From Jacaranda mimosifolia (lineage: Eukaryota; Streptophyta; Magnoliopsida; Lamiales; Bignoniaceae): a stretch of DNA of 64,000 bases. The stretch is taken from positions 36,498,690 through 36,562,689 of the forward strand of contig CM032118.1 in assembly GCA_018894105.1 (NCBI GenBank), written 5' to 3'. How positions within the stretch are numbered: the stretch's first letter is position 1; every line of letters begins with the position of its first letter. Position numbers and translations under genes: made by a program. Below are positions 48,004-59,035 of the stretch, piece by piece. A model generated the notes under the pieces. That model did not search any database. It was not told the origin of the DNA and saw nothing but the letters and a program-made list of their open reading frames with translations.

Positions 48004-48738
48004 TGGGTGAATCTTGCAAGCTCAGTATCCAGGATCAAGCCCAACTTTCCACATGAACACAACCCTAAGATTCAAGAAAGCTTATTGAGTTCTTGGCCTC
48101 AAGCAAAATCAGTCGGCCCTAACTTAGCCCCACGGTCTTCAGAACCAGAACCCTCTCAACGGAACGCGATCGACTATGAGGCAAGCCAAGACATCTCTTG
48201 GTCATGGCCGCATTAATTATGACGTCGGCCATAAGTCACTTCCACATTTAATGTCACCGAACCACTATCCTATCCGCATTAATGACTCCGCCAGACCATC
48301 ACCTCCACAATAATTACAGCAAAGGCACCAGTTATTTTTAACTAGTTAAAAGCATGGTGGCCTACCAATCCTAAAAAGACTTTTGAGGCCCCTATGTAAA
48401 GGAAATGAACCCCATGACACAGTAGAAAGGATATGGTCTTTTCGATCCCTCCCTCTCTCTCAGGCAGCGAACACTATAAATACCCTTATTTTTGGATTCA
48501 GAAGTATGATTCTCACATTTCCAAAAGCCATCACTCTGCTCATTTGCTTTTCAATCGAATTAAGCACTAACTTAAGCATCGGAGAGCCTTAGAAAAGGGC
48601 TCTCTAAGCTAGCCTGACATGTATTCCCTATTTGCAAGACTCGACTCACCCCATCGCTATTCCCTGAGCCTATCTTTCTGGTCAATCGGCTCCACCGTCG
48701 ATACACCAAATCCACCCGTCACAAAATAGCATCATCAA
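48004..48738 (+). mobile_element. Solo LTR-like insertion, about 735 bp
   Basis: It starts TGGGTGAATC and ends near ATCATCAA, flanked by TAATA (47999-48003 and 48739-48743). TATAAATACCC near 48476 precedes TTAAGCATCGGAGAGCCTTA, matching the layout of the solo LTR at 26837-27670. It interrupts a tandem repeat array. The AT-rich flank makes the 5-bp duplication less certain. Confidence 0.65.
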
Positions 48739-49264
48739 TAATATTATATATATATATACATATTTTAGGCTGCCATGGCCGTTATGGCAGTCCTAGGGGT
48801 CTTTGGGGGATGGGTTTATACTATATATAGACATAATTTTATATATATGTATGTATATATAATTTTATAAATATTAAATATAATTTAATTTATATAAATA
48901 TGTTATTTACTTTATAAATATGAAATTATTTAGTTTAGATTTAAAAAGAAAAAGAAAAACATAAGACTATGAAATAATTATATATATGTGTGTGTGTGTG
49001 ACGGTATTTTTATCTATACATTGTAAAATTCAACTTAAATACAAGGAAGGAGGCAGTGATCCACAATTTAAAAACATAAGGATCAACTTTTTTCTTTTTT
49101 CCACAAGGGGATAAACCACTTATTTCACATTTCACAAAGGAGTTAAAAGATTTTTGCCCAAAAAAATATATGTGTCTCAAATGCTGATCTATTGGTATGT
49201 CTAAATTAAATGAGAAACAAAACTTGACTTTTAGAGCAGTGGTTCGAAAAGTTAACAAGAATAA

Positions 49265-50606
49265 ACCATGAGCCTTTTTCATTGATGGGTTGGGAGGGAC
49301 AGAAAAAAATATTTTTATATCAAGCCTTACTTTCATATGTCAAATCAAAAGGAGATATAGCTTTGGCTGTAGCAATATTTGGAGTTCTAACATCTCTATT
49401 ACCTGGTGGCCAAACTGTACATTCTATGTTTAAGTTACCTTTGAAAACTGATGGAAAATGCGAAAATTAGCAAACAATCAAGTTTGACAAAAATTATATA
49501 ATTCTTGCAAAATGTATCATTTGGGATGAAGCTTCCATGGCAAACAAAAAATCGATAGAGGCATTTGACATATTTTCTCCGCAATGTTATGGAGTCTCCA
49601 TATGTGCTCTTTTGTGGCAAAGTTGTTGTTTTTGGAGGTGACTTTTGGCAAACACTACCCATAATGCCAAAAGGAACAAGCCAACATATGATTAAAGCAA
49701 CTTTTATTGCATCTCCTATCTCGACAAAGCCAAAAAAGTATTAAAATGTGAATATTAGAGCACAAGAAGATCCTTCTTTTGCTTCATTTTTACTTAGATC
49801 AAGTTGCTTCATTTGTTTTCGATGATAATCTACAAATTCCTAATGACATTTTTCTTCCTTTTATTGACAAAAAAACTTTCTATAAATCACTTCATTAATA
49901 TTATCTTTCCTTCTATTCAATCTTTCATGGATAATCCACATTCTATATTTAATAGAGCTATACTAACACCCAAAAATGATTACGTGGTTGAAATAAATAA
50001 TATTCTTATTCAAAAAAATGCATTCTGAAACTAAGCATTATATACGGTATAATAAGGCATGTAATGAACAAGATCAAGGCCAATACGATGATTACTTTAA
50101 TAGTATAACAGCAAGTGGATTGCCTTCGCATTAATTAATTTTGAAAGAAAATTGCCCTATCATGTTGCTTCAAAATTTAAATTCTGTTGAAGGACTCTGT
50201 AATGGCACAAGATTAGTATATAAAACATTAAGAAGACTTTATAGGAGCTGAAATCACTTTAGGCAACTTTAGAGGAAAGCATGTTTATACTTTATACATC
50301 ACGCGTCCTTTAGAATGCTAACAAATAAAAATGCTCAATAGATTTCCGAAGAATCCATTATCCTATGAAACCGTGTTTAGCAATGACAATAAACAAAGCT
50401 CAAGGCCAATCACTTGACTTCATTGATGTTTATCTTTCAGAACCTATTTTTTATCATGGATAGTTATATGTTGCTTTATCTTGTATTAGAAGTACAAATT
50501 CTCTCAAGGTTCTTATAAAACCAACATTTGAAGTAGAATCTTCACAACAGTACACTAAGAACGCAGTGTATGCAGAAATTTATGAATGGAATGAGCTTCA
50601 AAATTG
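49265..50606 (+). pseudogene. Helitron helicase, segment 3 (Pif1-type)
   Basis: Pif1-like helicase part of the Helitron protein. The Walker A region near 49283 is broken (the frame reads DGLGGTEKN where a GTGKT-type loop is expected). Next come FLYQALLSYVKSKGDIALAVA and SLLPGGQTVHSMFKLPL. Walker B-like KVVVFGGDFWQTLPIMPKGT is near 49620-49670, then PIMLLQNLNSVEGLCNGTRL near 50157 and, in another frame, AMTINKAQGQSLDF near 50380 and YLSEP. It ends near 50606 (YAEIYEWNEL). Stops and frameshifts run through it. The CTRR-type 3' end of a Helitron was not identified. Confidence 0.85.
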
Positions 50607-50713
50607 ATAAATATACATATATATATATAAATGTGAATATCAAATTATTAGAAATTTTTAAAGTCCAAACCCATTTCAAAAAATAAATAAATAAATAAAA
50701 CAAGAATATACTA

Positions 50714-50986
50714 GTGGTGTTGGGTATCACATCTTGCTCGTACACCTGCTCTCTTCAGAGAAAATTCTTCATCTCCACTTCCCTGTGTCTTCAACACTTT
50801 ACTCGGCGGCCATTTTTCTCCCGCTGAATCATAACTACCTAGGCCTGGATTTTTACCAAATCCCACGACCCTATATTCCTTAGTTTTCAACCCTTCAGAA
50901 TTTACTCCTATCAACGTTTAAGCTCATCATTTTCACTGGTAACTTTGCTGGAATTACTAATGCTAGTACTAATCACATGAATATCT
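50714..50986 (-). pseudogene. WRKY group IIb-like gene fragment, downstream part
   Basis: On the minus strand the sequence after the CACTA-like insertion reads IHVISTSISNSSKVTSENDELKR and then, in a shifted frame, SLKRAGVRARCDTQHH and a stop. Group IIb WRKY factors carry an arginine-rich stretch ending RARCD just before the WRKY domain, so this is the part immediately preceding it. The WRKYGQK domain itself is not found: the sequence breaks off to AT-rich DNA. Frameshifts are present. With 53375-53547 it forms one interrupted gene piece. Confidence 0.5.
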
Positions 50987-53374
50987 CACTACAAGAAAAT
51001 TGTGTGTTGGAGGCATTAAAAAATGCCACTTAAATAGAATTACATTGATATTTTTACATATAATGGTATTTTTTCGAAGTTCAATTTAAATAGGTGCAGT
51101 TTAAGGTATGAATGTCACTATTTTATCCTTTTTGTGATAATAGTAAAATGCAACAATAAATGAATTAAATGACATATTAAAATGTCACAAAAAGTACATT
51201 AAATGACAGGCTAACATACCACAAATATTATATGTAGTGACCTATTAAAATGCCACAAAAAATCTTTTAAATAACATTATAACAAACCATAAAAAAAAAA
51301 AATGCATGACATGTTAAAATACTATGAAAGGTTTCTTTTAATGATATATTAACATGCCGCAAAAAATATAGTAAATGATATATTAAAATGCCACTAAAAG
51401 AATCTTTAAATGCATTTTGGATCCTCTATTCCATTCTCTATTTCATCTCCTATTCTAATTTGTTGTATTTATGAGAAGTGTATCTGATTCTCAATCAGTT
51501 ATTTTTATTAAAAAATATTTAATACGCATGTTATATATTCATAAAATGGAATAGAAGATGGAATAGGAAATGAAATAAAGGATTTAAACTGCTTTAAATG
51601 GCATGTTAGCATGCCACAAAATAATATATTAATGACATACTAAATATCACAAAAAATTCTTTTATATATATCTATATATATATATGTTAACCTACTCTCA
51701 CTCTCCAATTGTGAGATTCTAATATGGCTCAATTGCTCTTCATAAGATTTGAAGCCACAATCATTTGTTTGCAAGAATATGAGTTTACCACCAAACTATC
51801 CATCAATGTTCAATATGTTTAAAGATAATAATTTATTTTTATACTTTGAAGGTTCATTTACTCAATTATTTAAATATATGTATGCACTCGAATTTATTAT
51901 ATGAAATAACACATTTAAAAAAGTGTGAGAGATTAATTAGTTTTGAGATATAAAATATCCAAAAAAATAAACAGAGACAAAACATAATATATATATATAT
52001 AGGTGAGGGGAAAATAAATCGACACAAACTTAAATTTTCTATACTTTTTTAATATATGATTAATTTAGTCAATACATTAATATAAATCAAATAGTTAGTC
52101 AATACATTAATGATAAGATATATATATATTTTTTTTAAATTTTATAGTTATTGATATACCTACATATACTTTATCTGTTTTTGCAATATTTTCTTTATAT
52201 TACACCATGACTAAATTATGAGTGGCATTTTTTTTCTCAAAAAAGGATATTGATACTCATTAAATGCTATTGATACTCGTTAAATGCCTTTGACATATAA
52301 TTATGTCGGTTGCTTCAATAAAATACCATCACATTTTTACAATATTTATTAATCAATTGACACTAAGTTTTATATTATAGTGATATTTTTTTTCTTTTAC
52401 TACTATTACTATATTACTTTAATATATCACTATACTATAAAATGTCATAAATATATTGATTAACTATTGTGGCATCTTTTCACCATATTACTTTTATTAC
52501 TATATTACTTTTATGTAGTGTCACTAAATTTGTGGCATCTTTTTCAAATGACACTATAATTAAATATCAGCAAAATTTTTAAGAAAAATTAGTAGCACTG
52601 ATTAAATGCCTTGAAATATATTTTATGTTGGCATTTTCAATCAAATATTACCATCTTTATTTATCATTTGTTAATCAAATGCCACTAAATATTGTAATAT
52701 AATGGTATTTTACAATAATTATCATTATATTACTCTTGTGCACTATAATACAGAATATTAATAAATTAGTGCTACTAAATATTTCGTGATTTTTTTTTTT
52801 TTTTGAATGACACCATAAATAAATATGAGTGACAATTTTTTTAAAAATTTAGTGCCACTAGCTAAATGCATACGAAATGCATTTTTGTTGGCGTTTTTAA
52901 TCAAAAGTCACTATCTTATATATCATTTAACAATCAAATGCCACTAAATATTTTAGTACAGTGGCATTTTTCTAAGACTAACACCATATTATCTTTGTGC
53001 GTCATTATACTAGAAAATGCCACTAAATTAACGCCGCTAAATACTTTGTGATTTATTTTTTTTCAAATGACATCATAACTATATATTAGTGGCATTTTTC
53101 TAGAAAAAAATAGTGGCACTAGTTTTTTTTTATAAATGTCTCTAAAATGGCACTAGTTACATGTTAGTGGCACTAATTAAATGTCTCTAAAATACATGTA
53201 TCTCGATATTTTCAATTAAATGTTACTATTTTATTAGTAATTTATAGTCAAATGCTACCAAATGTTATGTTATAGCGACATTCATTTACAATTATTACTA
53301 TATTAATTTTTTGTGTCTTTATCTTATAAAGTATCACTAAATTGATGCCACTAAATATCTTAATTGTTGTAGCG
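50987..53374. mobile_element. CACTA-like element, about 2.4 kb
   Basis: It starts CACTACAAGAAAATTGTGTG and ends with a sequence whose complement is CGCTACAACAATTAAG. TCT flanks both sides (50984-50986 and 53375-53377), the 3-bp duplication of CACTA elements. It contains dozens of subterminal words of the form AATGCCACTAAAT/AGTGGCATTT. It matches 61749-63669 in the opposite orientation. No transposase. It splits the WRKY-like fragment. Confidence 0.82.
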
Positions 53375-53547
53375 TCTTCCTTCTTGGACTGATCAGTTGG
53401 ACTAGTTCCAAGGTGAAGAGATAGAAGTTCTTGTTCTTGATCATCACCATTAATAACAGTACTGGTGGGAATTTGGGTTTCCATTTTTCTTTGATTCTTG
53501 TTGAAAAACATCAATGATCTTTGATTCTTGTTGAAAAACATCAATGA
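53375..53547 (-). pseudogene. WRKY group IIb-like gene fragment, upstream part
   Basis: The minus-strand frame contains QEQELLSLHLGTSPTDQSKKED, a close likeness to the conserved [E]LVSLxLG-x-SPxDxKKxE block of group IIb WRKY factors (WRKY72, 61 and 9 type), transcription factors acting in the nucleus. Removing the CACTA-like insertion joins it in frame to 50986. A perfect 30-bp tandem duplication lies at 53488-53547, giving SLMFFNKNQR twice, which is odd for this family. The leucine-zipper coiled coil and the true start are not seen. Confidence 0.6.
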
Positions 53548-53642
53548 ATCGCATTTGCAGAGTCTTGTATGATCAAGAAATGCAGAATTATTTGGACTAA
53601 ACAGGCTCTCCAAACAAATAAATACAACAAGAACCGGATAAT

Positions 53643-53682
<40 letters not shown>

Positions 53683-54093
53683 AATTTGATAGTTAAATTC
53701 GCCAAAAACCATAAGGAATAGTTTTATGCTTTAATTTACCTTTGCCGCATCTTGATTGCATCTGCAAGTTTAATTAATATCTTTCCATTTTTTCCCATTT
53801 GCTTTAGTATATATTGCACTTGTGAGCTTCCTATGCAAGAACATAGTCCTTTATTTCAACATGGTACACTTTTCTGTCCTTTATTTTATTTGTGGTTAAA
53901 TCTCATCCCTCAGATTGTAAACACAGAGAAGAAACTTCAAAATGCCAACTGCCCCAGCTACTAGTGTAAGAAATAATTTAATCCAACATTCACATACCAT
54001 AAAATCAAAACACCATAAAATTAATTTATTCCTTATATCTATTTGAGCCGTGAGATTGGTGATCAATACATCATGCAATTAGTGAAATCAATG
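53548..54093. other. Unassigned DNA with (GA)n microsatellite
   Basis: A (GA)n tract runs from about 53647 to 53680. The rest has no recognised feature. It may be upstream sequence of the WRKY-like gene, but no domain can be read there. Confidence 0.4.
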
Positions 54094-54525
54094 ACTAACA
54101 GGGTGTTTGGTTTCATTTCCAAGCCCCCTTTTTATTTTCTTGTGGGAATGAAAATTGAAAACAAACACTATCTCACAACTTTTTTTAGAAAAAGTACATA
54201 TTTTCTTTCCAAAACTCATTTCTAAACCTACCCTATTATCCTATTACACATCAATCAAATTCAAATTTGATTTGGCATAAAGCTACCCAACATCATTTTT
54301 AAATTAATAAAATATTCATATATTTTAAAAAATAAATCTTTTTAAACATAAAAAATATAAATTAACCTACTTTTCAATTCTACAACCTATTATAATCATT
54401 ATTTTCCAACAATTCATCCAAATACATCTCAATTTCTATTTCTATTTCATAACTAACTTTTCAACTTTTAAAAATGGGTAGAAATGGAAATGACTTTTGG
54501 AAATCAAACCAAACGGACTTCCTCT
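54094..54525. mobile_element. MITE of the GTGTTTGGTTT type
   Basis: The left end gggtgtttggtttcatttcc and the complement of the right end (gtccgtttggtttgatttcc) are alike over about 20 bp. The interior is AT-rich. No clear target duplication was found. Probably a relative of the elements at 16715-17080 and 57318-57663. Confidence 0.55.
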
Positions 54526-54900
54526 CCTTCTCACACAAACTATTTGGCAGCTTTAATGGGATAGCAAAATCAAAACGTGGAGTGGAGAGGTGATCCAACC
54601 AGAATATATATAAAATAAAATTTTAGAGAACCTTCTCATCATGGGCTTCTAAAATTGAGTATATATCAGCTGTCATACCAAGTCTGTTAAGAAAATGCCT
54701 TAAAAATATTGGATCAAAATAATAGGCCCTATGAATCATGTCTTATTAACCGTATTAATTTAGTTTATTTTTATTTTATTAAAAAATAAATTCAATTAAT
54801 AGCAGTCTACATATTAGAATAAAATTCCAACAACTAGCTTATACAGGCTTTTTTTTTTTTTTTTTTTTAATGTGTGTGTGTAACACATGGAGTTGAAAAT
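54526..54900. other. Intergenic DNA, nothing recognised
   Basis: AT-rich, with a poly-T run near 54850-54868 and no match to the other transporter flanks. It lies between the MITE and the copy D promoter. Confidence 0.5.
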
Positions 54901-55164
54901 TTTGTAATTAATTACATTAAATTATGGAAGCATGCATGCCGATCTCACGACTGAAACCATGTGAACATATGATAAAAGCCGAAGATTAAGGGCGCCCACA
55001 ACTTGATAATTTTCTTTTCTTTTCTTCTTTTTTTATTTATTTTTTGGTTGGGGGAGGTGCGGAGGGACATTTACAATATAAATACTCTAAGCTTGTCTTG
55101 AACAATGAACCCAAACATACACACACAGACAGCCAGTCACACACCAAGCAAATAGCAATTAAAG
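54901..55164 (+). promoter_or_regulatory. Promoter and 5' leader of copy D (TATA class)
   Basis: TATAAATA lies at 55077-55084, 88 nt before the ATG, as in copy A (85 nt). AAACCATGTGAA at 54954-54965 and GGGCGCCCACAACTTGA near 54990-55006 are kept from copy A. A run of T and C lies between 55008 and 55045. The leader has the shared acacacaccaagcaaatagcaattaaag. Promoter function is inferred from conservation and position. Confidence 0.75.
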
Positions 55165-56745
55165 ATGACAGATCCAAATCCACTGCTCTCACAAACTGGC
55201 TCGGCGGAGCCCGAGACTCCGCCGCCATTGATAGCAGCGAAACACCACCATCCCTCCCTCGACTCCACGATTGAACACTGCGTTGGGGACTTCGGGTGGA
55301 CCCAGTTATTTCAAGCCACCCTCGTCTCTTTCGCATGGTTTTTCGATGCACAGCAAGTCTTCCTCAGTGTCTTCACCGATGCTGAACCTAAATGGAATTG
55401 TAATAACTCTAACTCATCATCATGCTACAGAAGCAGCAATATATGTCAACTTCCCGAGGACGCCTGGTCCTGGGACCTTCCAGCAACCACATCCATCATC
55501 TCGGAGTGGTCGCTCCAGTGCGCTGGATCCATCATAACAGGCTTACCAGCCTCGTCTTTCTTCCTGGGTTGCCTTGTCGGTGGGTTTGCACTCGCCGCAT
55601 TAGCAGACTCGTCTTTGGGCCGGAAGAACTTGCTGGTTTTATCAAGCCTGCTCATGTCCCTGACAGGCGTGCTGGCAGCGCTTTCAACCAACATATGGAT
55701 GTATTCTGGGTTGCGATTTATCAGCGGGTTCGGCCGAGCCACAGTTGGGACCTGTGCTCTTGTTCTGTCCACGGAGCTAGTCGGGAAGAAATGGAGAGAA
55801 AAAATTGGGATCATTGGATTCATCTATTTTACTCTTGGATTTCTATCTCTACCACTTATTGCCTTTTGCCTCCGAAGTTCTTCGTGGAGACTAATATACC
55901 TCTGGACTTGTGTTCCGTCAGTACTTTACTCGTTGTCAGTGCTTTTGCTAGTTCGAGAGTCCCCCAGATGGCTTTACATCAAGGGACGAAAAGATGAATT
56001 CGCTGAATCAGTGAGAAGCATCGCAGGCCCAGCGAACCGGAGCAGCTTGACACAAAGCTTCTTCAGCAGGTGTACTGAGTGGGAAGAGAAACCACAAGAA
56101 ACCGACATTTTCTCGGCCGTGAAGATCTTGCTTAAGAAAGGCTGGTCTTGCCAGCGGCTGGTGGCGGTGATGGTGGTGGCCTTTGGCAATGGCTTGATTT
56201 ACTACGGAATGCCACTGGGCCTTGGCAACCTGTCATTTGATCTATATTTGAGCGTCACATTAAATGCATTATCCGAATTCCCAGCCTCATTGCTCGCATT
56301 TGTGCTTATCGGAAAAATGGACAGAAAGGTTTCGGTGCTGGGATTGTCCTTATTGAGTGGATTATGCAGCGTGAGCTGCGTGTTGACAAAATGGGAAGGA
56401 ATGCAAATGGTGCTAGAGCTGGTGTCCTTCTTCAGCGCCTGCACGGCATTTGACGTGGTTATGATTTACACTCTGGAGCTATTTCCGACGTGTGTGAGGA
56501 ACTCTGCGGTGTCGATGGTGAGGCAAGCTGTGGTGCTGGGCGGAGCTCTCAGCCCGATGTTGGTGGCTGCCGGTAGAAAGAATAATGGGTTGTTGTCATA
56601 TGGTCTGTTTGGGGTGACAATTTCCATATGTGTGCTGTTTGTTGTATGCTTGCCGGAGACGAGGGGGAGGATTTTGTGCGATACTATGGAGGAAGAAGAG
56701 CGCAAGGCTGCTGCACTAGCACAAGATGGAGGTGGTTGTGTTTAA
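55165..56745 (+). CDS. OCT: Organic cation/carnitine transporter, copy D
   Basis: Intact 526-residue OCT-clade transporter, single exon, with the same motif layout as copy A: D-x3-G-R-K near 148-154, RESPRWL near 264-270, YTLELFP near 435-441 and LPETRGR near 496-502. It shares with copy E residues that differ from A and B, such as WLYIKG, SCQRLV, FDVVMIY and the ALAQDGG tail. It has its own changes at RFISGFG, CLRSSSW and a C terminus of GGGCV where others have GCCV. The first extracellular loop reads CNNSNSSSCYRSSNIC. The start MTDPNPLL follows the TATA-class leader. Copy E follows in the same direction 3.3 kb downstream. It is closest to copy E in coding sequence but closest to copy A in its promoter. 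Confidence 0.95.
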   Translation: MTDPNPLLSQTGSAEPETPPPLIAAKHHHPSLDSTIEHCVGDFGWTQLFQATLVSFAWFFDAQQVFLSVFTDAEPKWNCNNSNSSSCYRSSNICQLPEDAWSWDLPATTSIISEWSLQCAGSIITGLPASSFFLGCLVGGFALAALADSSLGRKNLLVLSSLLMSLTGVLAALSTNIWMYSGLRFISGFGRATVGTCALVLSTELVGKKWREKIGIIGFIYFTLGFLSLPLIAFCLRSSSWRLIYLWTCVPSVLYSLSVLLLVRESPRWLYIKGRKDEFAESVRSIAGPANRSSLTQSFFSRCTEWEEKPQETDIFSAVKILLKKGWSCQRLVAVMVVAFGNGLIYYGMPLGLGNLSFDLYLSVTLNALSEFPASLLAFVLIGKMDRKVSVLGLSLLSGLCSVSCVLTKWEGMQMVLELVSFFSACTAFDVVMIYTLELFPTCVRNSAVSMVRQAVVLGGALSPMLVAAGRKNNGLLSYGLFGVTISICVLFVVCLPETRGRILCDTMEEEERKAAALAQDGGGCV

Positions 56746-57314
56746 TTAACCATATTTAATTTGGTTTAATTTCTAGCTTGCTCTGAGTCTTAATTAGCAC
56801 TAAATCGGCTATTGTTTGAGAGTTAAACATGTCGTTAACTCCTAGTTTTCATGTTAATTCTTAATATAAATTTGTGTTGAAAATCAATTCTTTTTGTAAT
56901 AAAGGTAATTAATTTTTGGAACTGTTGTTAATTTAGTCTGTACAGAGTTGGTTCTTATGCAATACGCTTTCGCTCCATTAATCCAATTATATACAATACG
57001 CATTTAGATGATTATCGTATTTGTACTATAACTGTATTTTCATGCTTATCTATGGAGGGATTTATTAGTTTGTTGTCAACTAATTAAGAAATTTTTTTTG
57101 TGTAAAAAAAAAATTAGTATTATTTTCACTCATACAATTTTCGATGTTGATTAAGTTGTTGATACGTGGAATTTTGCATGCATATGGATTGAATCTTGAG
57201 CTTTTCTTGCGGAGGAGCCACGTTTTTATTGGTCTCTTCTTTGTCTTAAAATGCTTCTTATATAGCATTTCATGATCTCTATATTTGTAGCTTCCTCCTG
57301 ACTATGAACGAGAT
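56746..57314 (+). other. 3' flank of copy D
   Basis: Matches the flanks of copies B, C and E (ttctagcttgctctgagtctt, catgttaattcttaatataaatttg, ttagtttgttgtcaactaattaag). No gene. It ends at the TTA target of the Tourist-like MITE. Confidence 0.8.
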
Positions 57315-57317
57315 TTA

Positions 57318-57663
57318 CACTATGTTTGATTTAAGGATTTTGATAAGAAAAGAAAATTAGTATTAGAGAAAAGAAAAAGAAAATAAAGAAATATAAAATT
57401 TCAAATTTGTTTGGTTGTTAAAGAAAATAATGAAGAGAAGAATGTGGAAAAGAAGGGTGATGAAAATAAAAAAGAGTTCAAATAAGCTTTTCTCTCATTT
57501 TCCTCACTATTTTGTGAGGAAAATTCATTTTCCTTAGATACACTACATTTTTCCTCAAATTTTCCTTTCTTTAGCATTTTCCTTGCCAACCAAACAATCA
57601 AAAATATTTTCCTTCATATTTTTTTTTCTTTTCCTCATCAAAATCCATGAACCAAACATAGTG
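57318..57663. mobile_element. PIF/Tourist-like MITE, 346 bp
   Basis: Inverted ends CACTATGTTTGATTTAAGGA and, complemented from the right, CACTATGTTTGGTTCATGGA, then GATTTTGATRAGRAAA. TTA flanks both sides (57315-57317 and 57664-57666), as for PIF/Harbinger. The copy C flank has the uninterrupted gagatttagaagacattgca near 19308, so the insertion occurred after the duplication. The internal open frame (57401-57601) is not a gene. Confidence 0.9.
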
Positions 57664-57666
57664 TTA

Positions 57667-58520
57667 GAAGACATTGCAAGAAGAAAATTGAAGTTTTGGG
57701 AGCAACGAAAATTTTATGTCCATTTTTTGATTTGAGAGATTGAAAAGTTGGAGAGATTTGAGAAATAATTATTGAGTTTTCTTAATTAAAAAAGTTGTTA
57801 TAATTGCTTAAAGAGTTGATCATTTAACTTAAGATTGTGATTAGACAAAAATTATATGTACCATTAAATTAATCTTTTTATGATATGACAATTATTTAAG
57901 TAAATGTGTATTGAATTAATGCAACTGAAGAGAAAAGTGTATTGAAAAAAGACCCAAACCCAAATTGCATTACGTTCAATTGTGAACTTTTCATGCCATT
58001 ATTGCCATTTCTCAACCACTCGATGCCTCATATATATTTACAAATACAAAATGTAATTAATATAATATCATTTGTGCGGTCAACATAGCGTTGGAGAGCA
58101 TGTGCCTTCCAGATCCAAGTTTTTAAGCCTGCTGGTTGCCATCAAATTAATTTGAATTCAGAATTTCATTATAAAGAAAGTAATGATCCAACCAATTACA
58201 ACTACCATAAAATAATGATCGATCGACTCTGTGCTGCATCAAAGAAGTACATAATTAACAATTAAGACAGATTTGGATCTCATGTAAGTAATGCTAATTA
58301 GGTGGAAATTATTTTTGCTATGTAGGACTACCGTTGATTAATTAATCTATTTAATTATAATTCATCTACAATCATAATGCGTGTTTGATATAGGTTAAGA
58401 TAAATAAATTGGTCCCAAATAAAATTAGCCACGTGCTAAGACCTAGTTCACTATTTTAATGATTTATAGGGTTCACGCCTCTCCAATTAAACCCCACCGT
58501 TATAAATGTATTCTATTATA
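57667..58520 (+). repeat. 3' flank continuation and spacer module M of copy D
   Basis: Paralogous to 19316-20105, 25395-25460 and 26682-26836 after copy C and in part to 4141-4640. It holds single copies of TTAAC (near 58254), CTATT (58347-58351) and TTATA (near 58501), which are the empty target sites of the copia element and of the two solo LTRs in copy C. Confidence 0.85.
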
Positions 58521-59035
58521 TATATAGCATAATTTTGTATCGATTTAATTACGTAATTTTCGTCAAATTTTGAATTCTTAAAAAAATTCTCATCGATTAT
58601 TAATTTATCTTTTATTTTAATTTTAGTATGGTTAACTTTTTAATTATAATTAAAACTCATATTGTATTTATCCAAAACTGCATTATACATTTTTATCTCA
58701 TTAAATAATCTCGAAACATTGATATCATGTTTTTATTTCATCAGACAAATTTAGAATTTAAAATATACTTTGCAAGCAAAATACTAAGAACTTTCATGAC
58801 AAAATTTCATCTTATAATAATATTACTTTATTATAAGATTAACGTGACAATCTTTATTTATGTTACACGTAAATTTGATTATTTAGATATTATTTTTTTA
58901 TATTTTATTTCTATATTATTTGTGCTACCATTCTATATTTTTATTCTGTTTTGTTATTTATTTGTAAAACCTCTTTCTCTAATTAACTTAATATGACAGG
59001 AAACTTTTATGATCATGTTAAAAGAATCTGTTATG
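58521..59035. other. AT-rich spacer, nothing recognised
   Basis: No coding domain or repeat match. The open frame at 58727-58996 is very AT-rich and hydrophobic by composition and has no supporting motif. Confidence 0.5.

Larger units (their letters stand above)
46901..49160. mobile_element. TIR element inserted in the Helitron helicase
   Basis: The left end ttgggaaaaaataatttaacccccttatgaaat pairs with the complement of the right end (ttgggcaaaaatcttttaac, ctcctttgtgaaat), and both continue with further similarity over about 80 bp. Boundaries are uncertain by about 15 bp and no target duplication was found. Inside are (AT)n tracts, diverged repeats containing ggctgccatggc (47541-48000 and from 48769) and a short LTR insertion. 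No transposase is seen. Confidence 0.65.

Noticed and set aside
53647..53712. Serine-leucine repeat at the start of a 154-residue frame
   Set aside because: It is the translation of a (GA)n microsatellite and not a protein feature.
58727..58996. 89-residue hydrophobic frame as a membrane protein
   Set aside because: The sequence is extremely AT-rich, so Phe, Ile, Leu and Tyr codons arise by chance; nothing supports expression.
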